DNA from: Luscinia megarhynchos
Taxonomy: Eukaryota > Chordata > Aves > Passeriformes > Turdidae
NCBI GenBank assembly: GCA_034336665.1
Contig: CM067568.1
Coordinates: 38,296,770-38,360,769, forward strand
Length of the DNA stretch: 64,000 bases
Direction of reading: 5' to 3'
The translations under genes were made by a program, and so were the position numbers. This document shows, piece by piece, positions 25,501 through 51,686 of the stretch; the stretch's first letter is position 1; each line of letters opens with the position of its first letter. The notes below the pieces were generated by a model, which saw only the letters and a program-made list of their open reading frames with translations, ran no database searches and was not told the origin of the DNA.

Positions 25501-26122
25501 TACAGCATGTTAGCAGGGATCTCAGTACAGCCATCACAGCCTGCACCACAGACCAGCTAGGCTTTGCATAAGGTGGCAGCAGCAGTGCTTCTGTGTGGCC
25601 AAAAGCATGTACAGTTCTGGCTAGAGAGCATCTCCTGAGGCTACCAGCAGAGAGGGACTCATGGCACAAGGTCCAGGCAGGGTCTCAGGGGCACGGTATG
25701 CACCGTGCTCAGTAACCTGGTGGTCTTTCTGCCAGGAGCCTACGTGTTTGTTGTGCTGAAGAAGGACAGTGGCTACACACAGGAGACTGTTGCTACTGAG
25801 CTACAGGAGCTCATCTCAAAGAAGATCGCTAAGTATGCAGCTCCAGATTATGTTCAGGTAACACAAGCAAACTGCTCCAACAGCCACACTGGCAGACTGG
25901 CCAAGCCCTTTCCTTCAGCCTTGATTCTGATCCTCCCCATCACAGGTCACACAACGGCTGCCCAAGACACGCTCGGGCAAGATTATGCGTCGGGTGCTAC
26001 GGAAAATTGTGGCGAACAAGGCAAATGAGCTTGGGGATCTAACCACCCTGGACGACCATGAGGCTGTGCAGCACATCATAGAGGGACACAAGCACCTTGT
26101 GGAGAAACAGAAGGGCCACTAG
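16583..26122 (+). CDS. ACSS1-like: Mitochondrial acetyl-CoA synthetase, ACSS1-type (complete, 14 coding exons)
   Basis: The gene encodes an AMP-forming synthetase that joins acetate and CoA using ATP. The exons are 16583-16895, 18255-18351, 19505-19704, 20140-20315, 20932-21084, 22256-22403, 22826-22963, 23104-23196, 23584-23696, 24168-24294, 24983-25110, 25346-25409, 25736-25857 and 25946-26122. All introns are GT-AG and phases agree throughout, giving 682 residues (human ACSS1 is 689). The N-terminus is rich in Arg and Lys with few acids, as in a mitochondrial presequence. Visible motifs are [12 protein letters not shown] near residue 100, the ATP loop [11 protein letters not shown] (286-296), DIGWITGH (329-336), WWQTETGG (436-443) whose Trp pair fits an acetate-sized pocket, TGD (524-526), and RLPKTRSGK with catalytic Lys636, the lysine controlled by SIRT3 in ACSS1. 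The start has G at -3 and +4. The position beside VSX2 marks it as a paralogue of ACSS1, not its orthologue. That assignment is inferred. Confidence 0.93.
23246..23281. repeat. 18-base tandem repeat, two copies
   Basis: The unit TTTGCTGCTTTGTGGTGC occurs twice in a row in intron 8 of the ACSS1-like gene, followed by a partial third copy. It is a simple local duplication with no evident function. Confidence 0.6.
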
Positions 26123-27142
26123 CTTGGCTCTGCCAGCAGCCACCCTCTCCTCCTTTACTGCAAAACCAGGGAAACATCCAGAAAAGCCACTAAGCAAGTG
26201 GTGGCCAATACGTTGTCAGATCACACCTCCACTGCAGTCTTAGAGTGACCTCTCCACAATGCAAGAGACCTTCAAAACCTGTCTCCATACACCCATGTAG
26301 ATAGAGAACATGACTCATCATAGGCAGAAGAGTAGGAGGAGACAAGCTATTTCATTCCAGGAAAGCAGAGGGCAGAAAGCCCTTGAGGTTCCTTGTGCCT
26401 TGCAGTAGCTGCAGAGGTAGCAGTAGGCAGGATATCCTGTCCTGGACAAGGATACTACTACTACCTCTGCTCTGCTCTTTAGGAATAGTCTTGTCCAGGA
26501 CCATTGCCAATATACAAGCATCTCCTCCAAAGCAAACCCCAGAAAGAAAACACGTTAACAAATAGTTGACTCTTCTCCATAAAAACAGTTTGAAAACTGG
26601 CCCCAGATTTTAATACAAAAATGTTCCTTCCACTTGTAGCCATGTGTTATAAGAGCAGAGACATGCCCATTCTCTGTGCTAGCATTCTCCTCCCCTTGTC
26701 TCCTGCTGGAAAACACAATTCTCAGCAGAGCCACAAGGTACATAAATCTGTTCTGCAGAGCTCCTAGCAAGGCACGGAGGGCAGCAAAGGAGGCTGCATT
26801 CTAGCCTCAAACCAATGAAGCCTCCACAAAGTGGAGGGATCTCTGGCTACTGTTTCTACAAGACCCATGAGGCAGCGTCTTCTCTCAGGGAGGCCCAGCA
26901 GCTCAGCTCCTTTCTCCCATGAGAGCCAGGGAGGCAGAAGGAGCTGGGAGAAGCATGGCATAGTTGTCCACTCTTGGCAGAACTCCACACCATGAGTTCA
27001 GACATACTGTGTGTTTATCAGCAAAATCCAGAACTGGTCTTGCACTGTTTGACACAGCTGCTGTCTTGGCAGCTCCATGTCTGCTACTGAGAGCTCTTCC
27101 ACACGTGTGCAGGTTCTGTGGCTGGCCAGACAAGGGGGTTTT
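26123..27142. other. Convergent 3' UTR space of the ACSS1-like gene and ABCD4
   Basis: Only 1020 bases separate the two stop codons of these tail-to-tail genes. No AATAAA was seen on the + strand after the synthetase stop. On the - strand, an ATTAAA variant (26609-26614) could serve ABCD4. The two transcripts may overlap or use non-canonical signals. No other coding sequence was found. Confidence 0.5.
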
Positions 27143-40902
<13,760 letters not shown>

Positions 40903-41150
40903 CGGCGCCCGCCGCCCCGGACCGGCCGGGCCAGCCCCGCCCCCGCGGCGCTCCCATGAATATTCATCACCTCTCCTCGCCCGGCATCAGCCCGCCCGGG
41001 CCGGCCGCCGCTTCCGCCGCTTCCGCGTGCGCGTCACACCGAGAGCCGCCCGCCGGGCCCGCCCCGCCGCGCCGCCCGCGGAGCGCCCCCTGGCGGCACA
41101 GCGCGGGCACGCCGGCCCCTCACGGCCGAGCGGGACGGGCGGTCCCATAC

Positions 41151-44100
41151 CGACAATTTTATTTTTTTGTTCAGGTTTGGGCTAGAATCTGTTTTCATAA
41201 CCCAAAACTCTGAGTTATGGAATATTTCAGAACAAGTAAATTTCTGGACAAGCCTGATGATTAGAGATGAGAGATCCTATGAGCTGTCATGCCTTCTTTA
41301 CTAGTGTGTTTCTCACCTACCATCCTGTTGATGCCATTTCTTCCGCAGAGCCTTTGGGCTTCTGCATGTACCCTGTGGGTCCCTCTTTCCATATGCCTAG
41401 TAGTTTTGTTCTCCCGCCAGTTCCCTGCCTCCCAGCCCTCCTTCTCTTCCTTCATCCTCGTCTCCTTCATTTTTGCTCTGCTGCTACCTGCTCAGTGGTA
41501 CCGATAATTCATACTTCACAAAATCAGTGTATATGCTCTCAGGGATGAAAGAAGACACTTCAGTGTGTTTCCCCAGCAAATGGCCTTGTCTCTAAGCAGT
41601 GCCCCTTTCTCCTTGCCCTCATCTCCCTTCTCTCAGCTCTTTTGGAATTCACAATGCTATCAGTCATACCAAAAGGTTAAGCTCCAGAGGGCAGAGATCA
41701 GCCCTGTGAAAACCTGACCTCAGTGATGACTAACTTTTATGTTAAAAGAATCATGGGTTTTTTTTCTCAGCTGTTGCATCAGACCTGGGTGATGGTTGCT
41801 CCTAGGCAGTCACATCCTCTCATGGGGCAGTACTGCAGCTGTGGCAATTGTGTGTGTCACCTTGTCAAGCGCTTACCAGGATTGAACTCACTCCTTTGCT
41901 CCGTTGTCCACTTTATGATCAGGGGATATTCCTTCCCTTCCTTCCTCGACTGATGAAATGGCTTTCCAGCACCAGGGGAGTCAGAGGATCTAACACAGAG
42001 ATGAGATGGCCACAACTGTCCATCCCAAGCCTGCCCTCCTACTTCTTCCTTCTCCCTGCCCTTTGTTCTGTCACTGGCACCCCACGACCTCCACCTGATA
42101 AAGCACACGCTGTGAGCTCCCTTTGGCGTATCAGCTTCACGATTTTTCCTGGGAACCCTCTTAAGGCAGCCAAGATCAAGAACAAAAGAGAAGTGCTTTC
42201 TCGGTGCTTCTCCACCCCCCTCTGAGGCTGTGCCCTAGACACTCAGCTGCTGTCAGCACAGAAACATTTACATCTTTTACAGCACTCCAGCTCTACTTCT
42301 CACGTTTCTCCCCCAGCAAACACCATGGCCATTTCAGTGTGTGCCTGGGGGCAGGGCTTGGGAAAGGACTGGGGAATCACAACTTGAGCAGAGTTTTATG
42401 GGTCTGTTTGCAGTGAAGAGCCGTATCTCAGCTCCCTGGCTAGCTACAGACCCAAGAGAAACCTCCTCTGCATTGCTAACCTGTCATCAAAGTGTATGCC
42501 ATGAATCCAAGGAAGCAAGAGCTAGGCCTGGCTTGCTAGGTCCTGGGCTCCTTGAGGCAGTGCAAGTTGATTCCTTGTGGTGTTTAACTGCAGCCCCATC
42601 TGCTCCTGCTTGCTAGGTGTGAAACATCCCATCCCCCATCCTCCCCTGTCTGTTCCATGCATTTTTGCACGCCCTGGACCAGTGAAGGAAGCCAGATCCT
42701 CCTGCATCCCTGTCCTCCCAGCCCCTGGTTCACGTTTTTCCCCACCGCCCCTCTGTGTTTCCATTTGCCTGTGGTCCCTCTCTGCCCGCTAGTCTGTAGC
42801 TGGGATGCAGGGAGAAGCCTGACAAACGCATCTTCCACTACCTTTGTCGGTAAGTGGTCCTGGGTGTTCTCTGAAGTAAGCAGCAGCTTCTGTCATCACA
42901 GAAAGAAACAAAGCTGCAGCCTTGAATCTGTAGCTTGCTTTCCCTCTTTCCCAGGTCTTTCTTAATGCTGCTGGCTTTGTGTGATGTTGCGTAATGAAGC
43001 ACTGCCAGAAGATTATCCCCTTCCTGGGCTTTCCAAAACTGAATCCACCATTTCCTGCCCATGTTTCCCATTTCTGGTCTCCTCATGGGTACCTGTCCTC
43101 ACCAGAGCTAGCAGCTGCTCCAGTGTGGGATCAGCTATGAGCTTTGGCCCTCTGTCAGACCATTAGTAAGGAAGGGGTAATGAAAACTCCCATCCTGAGT
43201 TTCAGCTCTGTCTGTATTAGGGTGTGAACTAAACCAGCTAATTTTCAGCTGGATCAGCAAGCTGAACTGACTGACAGAGTCCCTCACAGTCCTGTGCCAC
43301 CCCAAAGCAGAGGGTGGGAATAGGAAACCGAGGGGGAGCAAACAGCATAGGCCACGCTCAGCATGGCTTAAACCTCCATGGAGCCGCACCACGGGCTCCT
43401 GCTGTGATATCTTAATGATTCTGCCTTTTCCCGTCTCCACACTCTGTGTCTTAATTAGCCTTTCCCCCTCCTGTGGGCCAAACTGCTCTGCTTTCTTTTC
43501 AATCCTCCTTCCTTGTGCTTTGCCTCTAACAGTGTCTTTCTACTGTACACTTCAAAGGCTTTGCTTGCTGCATCTCCCCCGTGCAGGCATTGGCTGGTAA
43601 CACCCCCAAAGCAGGCCAGGTCTGCCATGAACTCATAGTCATCCAAACGGTTTTGGGCTCTTTGGATCTGGGTAAGAAGCAGGCATGGGGGAGGAAAGGT
43701 CAAGGATTTTCAGCATTTCACCTATGAGAAGAACTATTAGTAACATGGGAAAAAAAAAGGGGGAAAAGGGACCCTCTCCTCCCCCCACCCTCCCCAGAGG
43801 AGAGCCCGCTGAGGGCAGAGTGCTTTTATGTGCAAGTGGGAGGGGAGGAGAGTGTTAGGGCTTCAGAGGGAAATGCTTTGATCTTGACTTTGAATCTCCT
43901 TCAGTTCCCAGCTCTCCCCCACTCTCCCACCTATGGCCAGGACCACAGGATGCAGCCAGGATTCCTAGTCCTTGCTCAGTGCTACGGTACTTCACTTGCT
44001 GTTTCACATTTAAATTCCTCCTGTGCACCTGAGAGCCTCACAGAGGCCTCGTGGGGCAAGAGCACAGTGCCAACACCAAGTTCAAACTTTCTCTCCCATC

Positions 44101-47100
44101 TCACAGAATGGGGAGAAAAAGGGACCCCAGTTGGACAGAAACCAGAAGGGAAAAGAGTCCCAAGATGAGCAGAAGTGAATTAGAGATGGGACCTACTGTC
44201 AAGGCTCTGGTACCTCAGGGCAGGGGGCAGGCAGACCTGGCTCTCCTGTGTGTCCTGGTGCATTGGACTGGTCAGTGCTGACCATGACCCAGGAGATGAA
44301 CTGGGAATCAGTAACCACTGGGAGAGAGATAGGGAGTGGCTCTCAGGAGACATCACTGATGTCCTCTGGTCCCACAAAGAGTTATTTTAACTTGGAGACG
44401 GGAGAACAGCAATGAGATCCCTTGGTGTTCTCTGCAGGATGGGAAGGATGTGGCACTGATGGGTGCTGGAGAACGACCCTGAGTTCTGATTCACTTCAAA
44501 GGAAGAGGATGATAGGGTGTGGGGGAAACTTAGGGGCCTCCAGTCTCTTGCCCAAAGTGGGATCTAATGTGTAGGCAAGCTCCCCACTTCCTCTGGGAGA
44601 TGAAATTCCTGACTGGGCCTTGCCCTTAAGCTGTCTTAAAGTTCAGGCCAAATACTCCTGGTGTCTGTGTTGCCCCTTTTTTTCTCAGCTGAAGTCACTC
44701 CTGTTAACTGCTCTCCTTTGCTGAGGTTGATGCACTTGAATATCCCTGCCTGCTAGTTCTCATTTCAGCACCACTAAATAGATCTTTTCCTCACATAATC
44801 TCCTGTTTTCAATCACTCCAGTTCAGCTACTCCTGGCTGAAAACTTCCTATAGTTTGTTACTTTCCCTTTCAGTGTGACTGAGCAGACCTGTCTGCTTGT
44901 GTCCAGCATGATCCTGGGCATGCACAGACCAGAGCTCACAGGACTTCTCTGCAGAGCCCGACCATTGCTCTCTCTGAGCATCACTTTAAGGGCACAGACG
45001 TGAGGCAGTGGGTTCAAATGTGGTTTCAGGTCTGGGAATGAAAAATACCAGATAATGTGCATGCCAAAACAGGACTTCTGTCATTCCCGGTAAACAAATT
45101 ACTACAAAAATTGTGGTGAACTCCATGTTTTCCAGTTCTCTATTGGGCAATATCACACCAGAACCCCTTGAACTTCTTTCTCCCTACAACTGGTGGGCAT
45201 ATTGCAGCTGCAGCAACCCGATTTATGTTGCCAGTTCAGGCTACAAGCTCTGCTCATTGCTCTTTCCTTGTGGAGCAATGCCAGGCACAGGAGAGAAAGC
45301 AGCCAAGACAGTAGACACTTAGGACCCTCCTAGAAGCTCCCGTGCTCTCATTTCCATCAGCCCCTCTACAGTCCCAGCTCCCCTGATTTCCCAGCGAGAT
45401 TCAAATTCTGCAGTGCTCTGGAGGGAGAAAGGTGGGAAAATCAGAGGCCAGGCACCAGCAATGGCTCTAAGAGGATGGACATGCCAATTTGCCCCATGTA
45501 TAGATCGTAAATGGGTCATAAAGCAGTATGGGTCAACGTTTTCCAGCTTCAGAAGTGGTTTTGGCAACTGGTCCACAGTTGTACCTGCCCCAAATGGCAT
45601 TTGACTGCCCAGGTATTTCAGTTATATCCCATTCTATCTGAATAGTCTTGTCTGGTCCACCCATGGACAGCCCTGCAGTAGGTAGGGTGCTCTGACTCCC
45701 TCCACTCCTGGGTGGGACTAGGGAACTTTCCTGATGGGGTGGATAGCTGAGTGTTTAAATATTGTCCCCATGTGTGACACTGTCAAGGTTGTCACATGCC
45801 AGGGACAGAGCAAGCCCTGTCTTATTATACAAAAACTCAGCACCAAGTGCTTGAGACATCCTTCTTTATAAGGTTCAAGTCAACAAGAATTCTATCTGCT
45901 GAACAAAGAGGTTGCTCTTGACCTGGGAGAAGACTCTGTGCCCAAACTTGGAGCAGTAAAGCCTGCCTTACAGTATGTCTGGTAACATGGTGCCTGGAGA
46001 CCCCCCACAGCTGGACATCTCTGCACTTTTTCTCTGAGCCCTGACTGGGAGAGATGGGCTGCAAGCAGGCAGGTTAAAATGCAATAGACAGAAAAGCTTC
46101 TGGCAGCCATAGCTAAACTGCAAAGGTCTTCATGGTTGTAATGCTGAAGCATCCTGCACCAAAGCAGGAAGCACTCTGGTCCCCCACTGAACTCCTCCAA
46201 GGAACAGAAAAATGCTAACTACTTGTTTATAAGCTGGAAGGGAGTGTGTGCAGTCATCTGCATAACAGAACTGCCCAAGCTGTCTCTTTGTGTGTTTCCA
46301 GCTCCTATGTTAATCACTGACCCTGCTGACTCTGGCATTTACCAGTGTCTCACTGCCTTGTGAGCATTGCTTTGCATTTGCAACCGAAGAAGTTAAAAGG
46401 ATGAAGGATGGGAAGGGAAGCTTAGCAGCTGTGGATATGAACACCAGCCTGCCAGAGGGGAAAAGAGCCAGGACTGGACAGATCGATAGAGAGAGTGGAG
46501 CTGGCTTTGAAAGTTTGTCTGAAGGGGATAAAGCTCACCAGGGAATGGTTTATGTCTCTCTTCCTTGCCCTGTAGCTTCTCTGTGTCCAGTGAGAGAGAC
46601 CTGTTTGAGTCCTGAAGGCCAGGGTTCAGTGTCACCTAATTGAGGCTGGGAGGACTCTCAAGCAGCCAGTCCACAGCTTCCAGGGAACCCTTTCCTCCAG
46701 TCAAACCCTCCTTGCCTGGCCTCCCCCTGCATTCCTGGGATCAAATGTGAGACAAGAGAAGTGGGGAAAAAATGCTCTGGGATATGTGCTTCTGGGCAGT
46801 GAAGGTATGCCTTGATTTGTGTGGCAATGCTTGCCCCTCGACTACGGGGGAAGGAAAGGCAGCAGGAGAGGCAGCTGGACACATTTACCCTTTGAAACAT
46901 CTGTGTTTAGTTGCTTCCTGGATTGCACAGGAATCCTATACGTGGTGTCTCTGAGCCCTCCTGCCCTCTCATTGCCAATGCTGCAGCAGAAATGAGTGCC
47001 ACGGTGAGGCTGCCCAAGGGCAGAGGCACGTGGGCAGGAAGCCCTTGCTGTCTCTGGCATCAGGAGTTACTTTGTGCCCCTCACTGGATTTGGGGCAATG

Positions 47101-47929
47101 GTGGCAGGTTTCAGGCTGGTCCCCAGGGACAGGCCAGGGACAGGGAAACTAGATACTGCCTGCAACCAGAGCTACACACACAGGGGACATGAAGCACTGA
47201 CACAGTTAGCGAAGATCCCAACTCTTACCTCTTGACCAAACTATGACCCCTGTCATTAAAATGCACCCAGGCCTCACACCCAAGACCAAATGGGCTCCTT
47301 GGGCTCCTGTTTTGGGGTGATTAGGTTGGGATGAAACAGGTACTGGAGGAAGCTCTAGAGCTCTGGACATGTGAAGAGGGTGGAGGTGGTGTTGCCAACT
47401 TAGCAATGCTGGAGCGATGCTGGAGAGAGGTGCTTGATGTGCTGGTTGTTTGCACAGCCTCACGTGATGCCCAAGGGACAGGATGAAGCCATTGTGAGAG
47501 CGGGAGTTAAGGAGAGGGATCTTGGCCCCGAGATTAGGCTGAGGAGGCAGCAGGGCAGAGATAATAGGGAGAAGGAGAGCTCCACTGAGGGCCCAGGCAC
47601 CAGCAGGCAGATGTAAGGCTGTCCAGGAGGCTGCCCAGACCTGAGGACGGGGACAAGGTTTCTGTCATTTGGGTGCCCCCCACAGACAAATGAGAAGGTT
47701 TTGACGGGCAGCGTTGTCTGCCTTAGGAGACCAGGGGTCCCACCAGCCTGGCCTTGCTGGTGAAAGGGGCACCACTTGGGAAGGAGAGAGGAAAGGGCTA
47801 GTGGGGCAGAAGGACCGTGGCCTCGTCAGGAGCAAGCCAGGAAGAGGGAGCAGACACACATACAGGCTGTGCCAAGGCTTGGACTGCAGTGACACCCTCC
47901 TGGGACCTGCCTGCTCCCCGTGGGACACG
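41151..47929. other. Intergenic region between divergent ABCD4 and VRTN
   Basis: This 6.8 kb region separates the two head-to-head promoters. I found no exon pair with protein similarity, no RNA gene and no clear mobile element. A polypurine-polypyrimidine stretch occurs at 43746-43800. A short frame near 46310-46365 reads like the end of an immunoglobulin domain (DSGIYQC), but it is isolated and treated as chance. Confidence 0.55.
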
Positions 47930-48760
47930 ATGGGTCCGCCACTGGCCATGGGGCTGCGAGCCGGGGACGCTTTGGGGCGCAGGGTGCCCGGGCGCTGCGG
48001 GGCGCAGCGGGACAGGGCGGCCCGAGGCGGCGGGCCCTTTAAGTGCGGCGGCGGCGGCACAATGGCCATTATCACTTTAGCTTTGGAAGTGACCCCCGGC
48101 CCGCTCCGCTTTCATCTGGGCCGGGGCCGCGGGGATGGTCCGCTTCCTGGCGGGGGAGGGGAGGCGGGGGCGGCGGGGCGGGGAGGGGCGGCCCGGCCCG
48201 GCTCGGCCCGGCCCGGCGCCGCACGCGGCCGCCGCTCCCGGGGGTCACTGCGGGGCTGGCACCGGGCGGCCGCGGCTCCGCGCCGCTTCCTGCCGCCGCC
48301 CTTAAAGGTGCGGGGCGGCCCGGGGTGCGGGCTGGGCGTGACTTGACCGGAGTCAGGTGAGTGCGGAGCCGCGCTGGGCGCCGTCGGGGCCGCGGCTCCT
48401 CGGCATCCCTTCCAAACCCGCGGGTGTCCCGCTGCGGCGGTACCATCCCCGGCCGGGCGTCCCGTCCCGTTCTGCCCTCGGTCTCCGCTCGGCAGCCGCC
48501 TGGGCACCGGCGGCCTCCCCCCGGCCCGGGGCTGTGTGTCCCTTTGTCTCCTGGCGAGGGGAGCGGCCGCCAGCGCTCCCACCCCGGGTGCGGGGCCGTG
48601 CCTGTCGCGGGGCAGCCGCACGGAGCCGCCTCCGGGAGAGCCGTGAGCAGCCGCGGTGCCCGGGGCTGGGGGCGCCTGCCAGGCGCTCCGTGCCCCCGCC
48701 CGAGGGGCGGACGGAGCCGGGCTTGGCTGCAGCGTTTCGGCCTCGGTTAAGGTGGGTCTG
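47930..48760 (+). promoter_or_regulatory. VRTN: VRTN CpG-island promoter and probable noncoding exon 1
   Basis: A strong CpG island contains GC boxes and G-runs at 48151-48190, a GGCCC-type tandem stretch at 48188-48220, and an AT-bearing core with GGCCATTATCACTTTAGC at about 48064-48081. A splice donor, GAGTCAG|GTGAGTG at 48356/48357, could close a 5' UTR exon joined to the acceptor TTCAG at 51685, one base before the VRTN start codon. The exon start was not located. Known VRTN genes, as I recall them, have a single coding exon after a noncoding one. Confidence 0.6.
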
Positions 48761-51685
48761 AGGCTTTTCCCTCCCCCGGTGAGCGACGTTCCGTTTGTGA
48801 GCTTCGGTGGACATGTGGATGTTGGCGGATGGAGCAGGCATCCTGCTGCCTTTGCTGCTCATCGCTGGAGCTGCTCCGGTGATATTTCTAGCCTAGACAG
48901 CTCCACGCTTCTGTACTCCTGCTCCACGGTCCCGGTGGTTCAAATATTCTTCTCTCAAGTGAGAGCCTTTACCGCCGGGGTGGCCTGACCCCTGGGAAGT
49001 GAGCCACTTAACCCAGGTGGGCTGGGGTGCATGGACACCCCCGCTCCTCTGGGGTACCAGGGGCCCTGGGCAGTTGGGGCTGAAGTCTCCTGAATTCCTG
49101 CTGGTGGGAGTATTTTTGGGACTGGCTAGGGGAACTTGCACTACTGGATGCCACCAGCCATCAGTTTAGGTGAGGGAATGTGACCTGCAACTGTTTCCTT
49201 ATCTGTTACAATGCAAAAGCAGCCAGGTTAGGTAAAACCTTTATCAGCAGCAAAAAGCTCCCTTAGTTACCTCCTGGTGCTGAGGTGGTTTAGTGAACAC
49301 TTGTCTGTCGTGTTCCGCATGCTTCCCTGGGGGTGTGCAGGGAGAAGCGTTCGCTTTGCATCAAGTCCTCCGCTGAGAGCTCCTGGGTTTGATCTGGCCA
49401 TGAACCAAACCCCCCAGCTTGTCTGACTTCTGCTTCTGATTTACCCAAGCCCGTCTCCACCTGCCCCAGGAACTCCCTGCTGCTGATTCAGCTGTGGGTT
49501 TTGCCTTAGGATTGCTCTGGGCAGCAGGAGCTGACAGTGACATTGAGGCTGTGGATTTATTGCTGGAGAAAAGGATTAATGGCCATTAAGTGGTGCTTCC
49601 AGCTCTCCCTCTCGCTGTCTCCCCTCAGTCTGTAAGAGGGTGGGAAATGCCCACTAGGACAGAAATAGGTTGTTGCTGATGCTTTCTAGCCTCTGTCAAC
49701 TATGTCCTCACCCGCTCTAGGGTATAAAAAGTCTGTCTTGCCTTTCGTGGCTCTTCTGGTGGGTCAGTGCTCAGCAGACCTTGGCTGCTGCAAGGGGAGA
49801 TGGCTGGTCCCTAAAGCATTTGACTGACCACAGAGAGGGAGGACTTGGGCACTGTCAGCCCTATAGTTGTCCTGAGTTGTGCCTTTGTTTCAGCTCATGT
49901 CACTCAACATATACTTAGTCAAAATTTCTATAAACTACTGTAAATTTCTACAAAATTCTAGGAAAACAGCAGACCTCAAGTGGCAAATCCATACCTTCTC
50001 AGACCAGGATTCCAGGAGTAGTTTGTCTTCCCTGCATCACAGCTGTGTGTATTCTCTTGTGTTTGTCTCTAGTAACTGATGCCCTACAGCTGTGGGAGCA
50101 GCTGTAAGAATGTTCTGGCCTCTGACATGCAGGAGGTTGTGGAGGAGTTTGGAGCAGGGGAAGGGATGCAATTGGTGGCTACCTGTGATTAAAGGCAAGG
50201 GGCAGCTGCGGCAGCAGCAGCACGGAGCCTCCTTGTGATGGAGAGCTCGTATGTGTCTGTGATTCTGCTGCACCTCATGTGGTTTGGTCATGGCCAGGGG
50301 CCATAGATGTTACAGCACTAATAACCATATGTGTAGCAGGGCTGAAAATTGGGAGAGTTCAGGTGGGACATCTGCTTTACTGTAGAGCTGCTGCTTTTCC
50401 TGCCTCTGCTGTTCCTCGTGTACCCACAGAGCTGTGAGTGCATCGTGATAGCTGTGAAGTGTTGAGAGAAGGTGAGCTCTGGCTGAGCAGGCTGCTAAGT
50501 GATGCTGTACATATTACACATGATATAAGAATGAAGCATAGAAGAAAATGGAGGAGATTTGGCCTCTTGAGTGAGGTGCTGTGGTCCCTGGGAGGAACCT
50601 GGCTCAAGAGGGAGCGAGTAGGCTGGCTGGGGAGAGGCCTGAGCTGGCCGACAGTGAAAGGATGCTGAAGAGGGCTGTGCTGCTGAAGCTGGAGCTAAGA
50701 GCTGTGCAGCCATCATGAAAACCCTTGGGAGTGGTGGGGACAAAACCACATAGGAATCCAAAAGCTGAACAAAGAGGGCAGTGCAGGTTTGACTTTTTGC
50801 ATATCAGTGAGAATTGGCATGCAGAGGGGGGAGGTAGGACAGGACTGGGACCAGCTCAGGCAGGGAGGAGCACTCTCTAAAGACTGAAATACACACTCAG
50901 TGCTTGCACTCTGCCTGTACTTTTGGGTTGTCTCCTGCCTGGTAGCTCTAGAAGCCCTCCTTTTGTGCCTTCTCCTTAGCTGGTGGTGTGTGTTGGCTGA
51001 GCAGCAAGTGACATCTAGTGTTGGCTCATGCAGCAGTAGCTGTGTCTTGGGCTGGCTCTGTCCCTGCCATCCCAGGTTCTGTGACAGTTTTTGGTGCATG
51101 AACTGGGTGCAGCTGCAGTGCCCTGCTCTGAGGGAGAGGGCAAGTTTCTTACCCCTTCTTCTGTTGAGTTTGAGGCAGGTGTGTCCATGGCCCCACACAG
51201 GGTGGTTCTGTCACAGGTCCTTTCTTGCAGAAATGATGAACATTTTCCCTTTGAGGTAAACTTTTCTCTCTGGGTGCTGGTAGGGGAGTAGTAAAATGGA
51301 AATGATGAAACTGCTAGTGAGAGAGGTGGGTGTAGGGGTGATGCCAGGCCAAAGCCAGGCATGCAGTTGTAGGAGGTGACCTGGCTTCCCGTCCTTTGGG
51401 TGCAGTCACTCCTTAGTTTTGCTTAGACAAGTGGAGGCTGCGTGCCGTATGTGCTGCCCACAGGAGGTCACTGGTGAGCAAGCTGAGCCCATGTCCCACT
51501 CCCAGGTATGCCTGGTGAGGACCCAGGCTTCCTCTCTTGTCCTTGAAATGTGCATGGTGGCCTTTCATCTACCTTTTTACTGCATCCTGTGCTTTGGGCA
51601 GGAGCTGGACCTGGAGGCCAGGCTGCTGCCTGTCTGGAGTGTGCACTTCATCTCCAGTAACTTCTTTCTATTTGCCATCCTTCAG
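48357..51685 (+). other. VRTN: Probable VRTN 5' UTR intron
   Basis: This is sequence between the inferred noncoding exon donor and the acceptor TCCTTCAG before the coding exon. No other exon, repeat or RNA gene could be supported inside it. Confidence 0.5.
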
Positions 51686-51686
51686 G

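Noticed and set aside
16583..26122. Processed or decayed pseudogene interpretation of the ACSS1-like gene
   Set aside because: All introns are present with GT-AG ends, no frameshift or internal stop was found, and all catalytic motifs are intact.
47714..48862. Several long open frames on both strands around the VRTN CpG island
   Set aside because: They consist of Arg, Gly, Pro and Ala from CpG-rich DNA and disagree with one another. Stop codons are simply rare in this composition.
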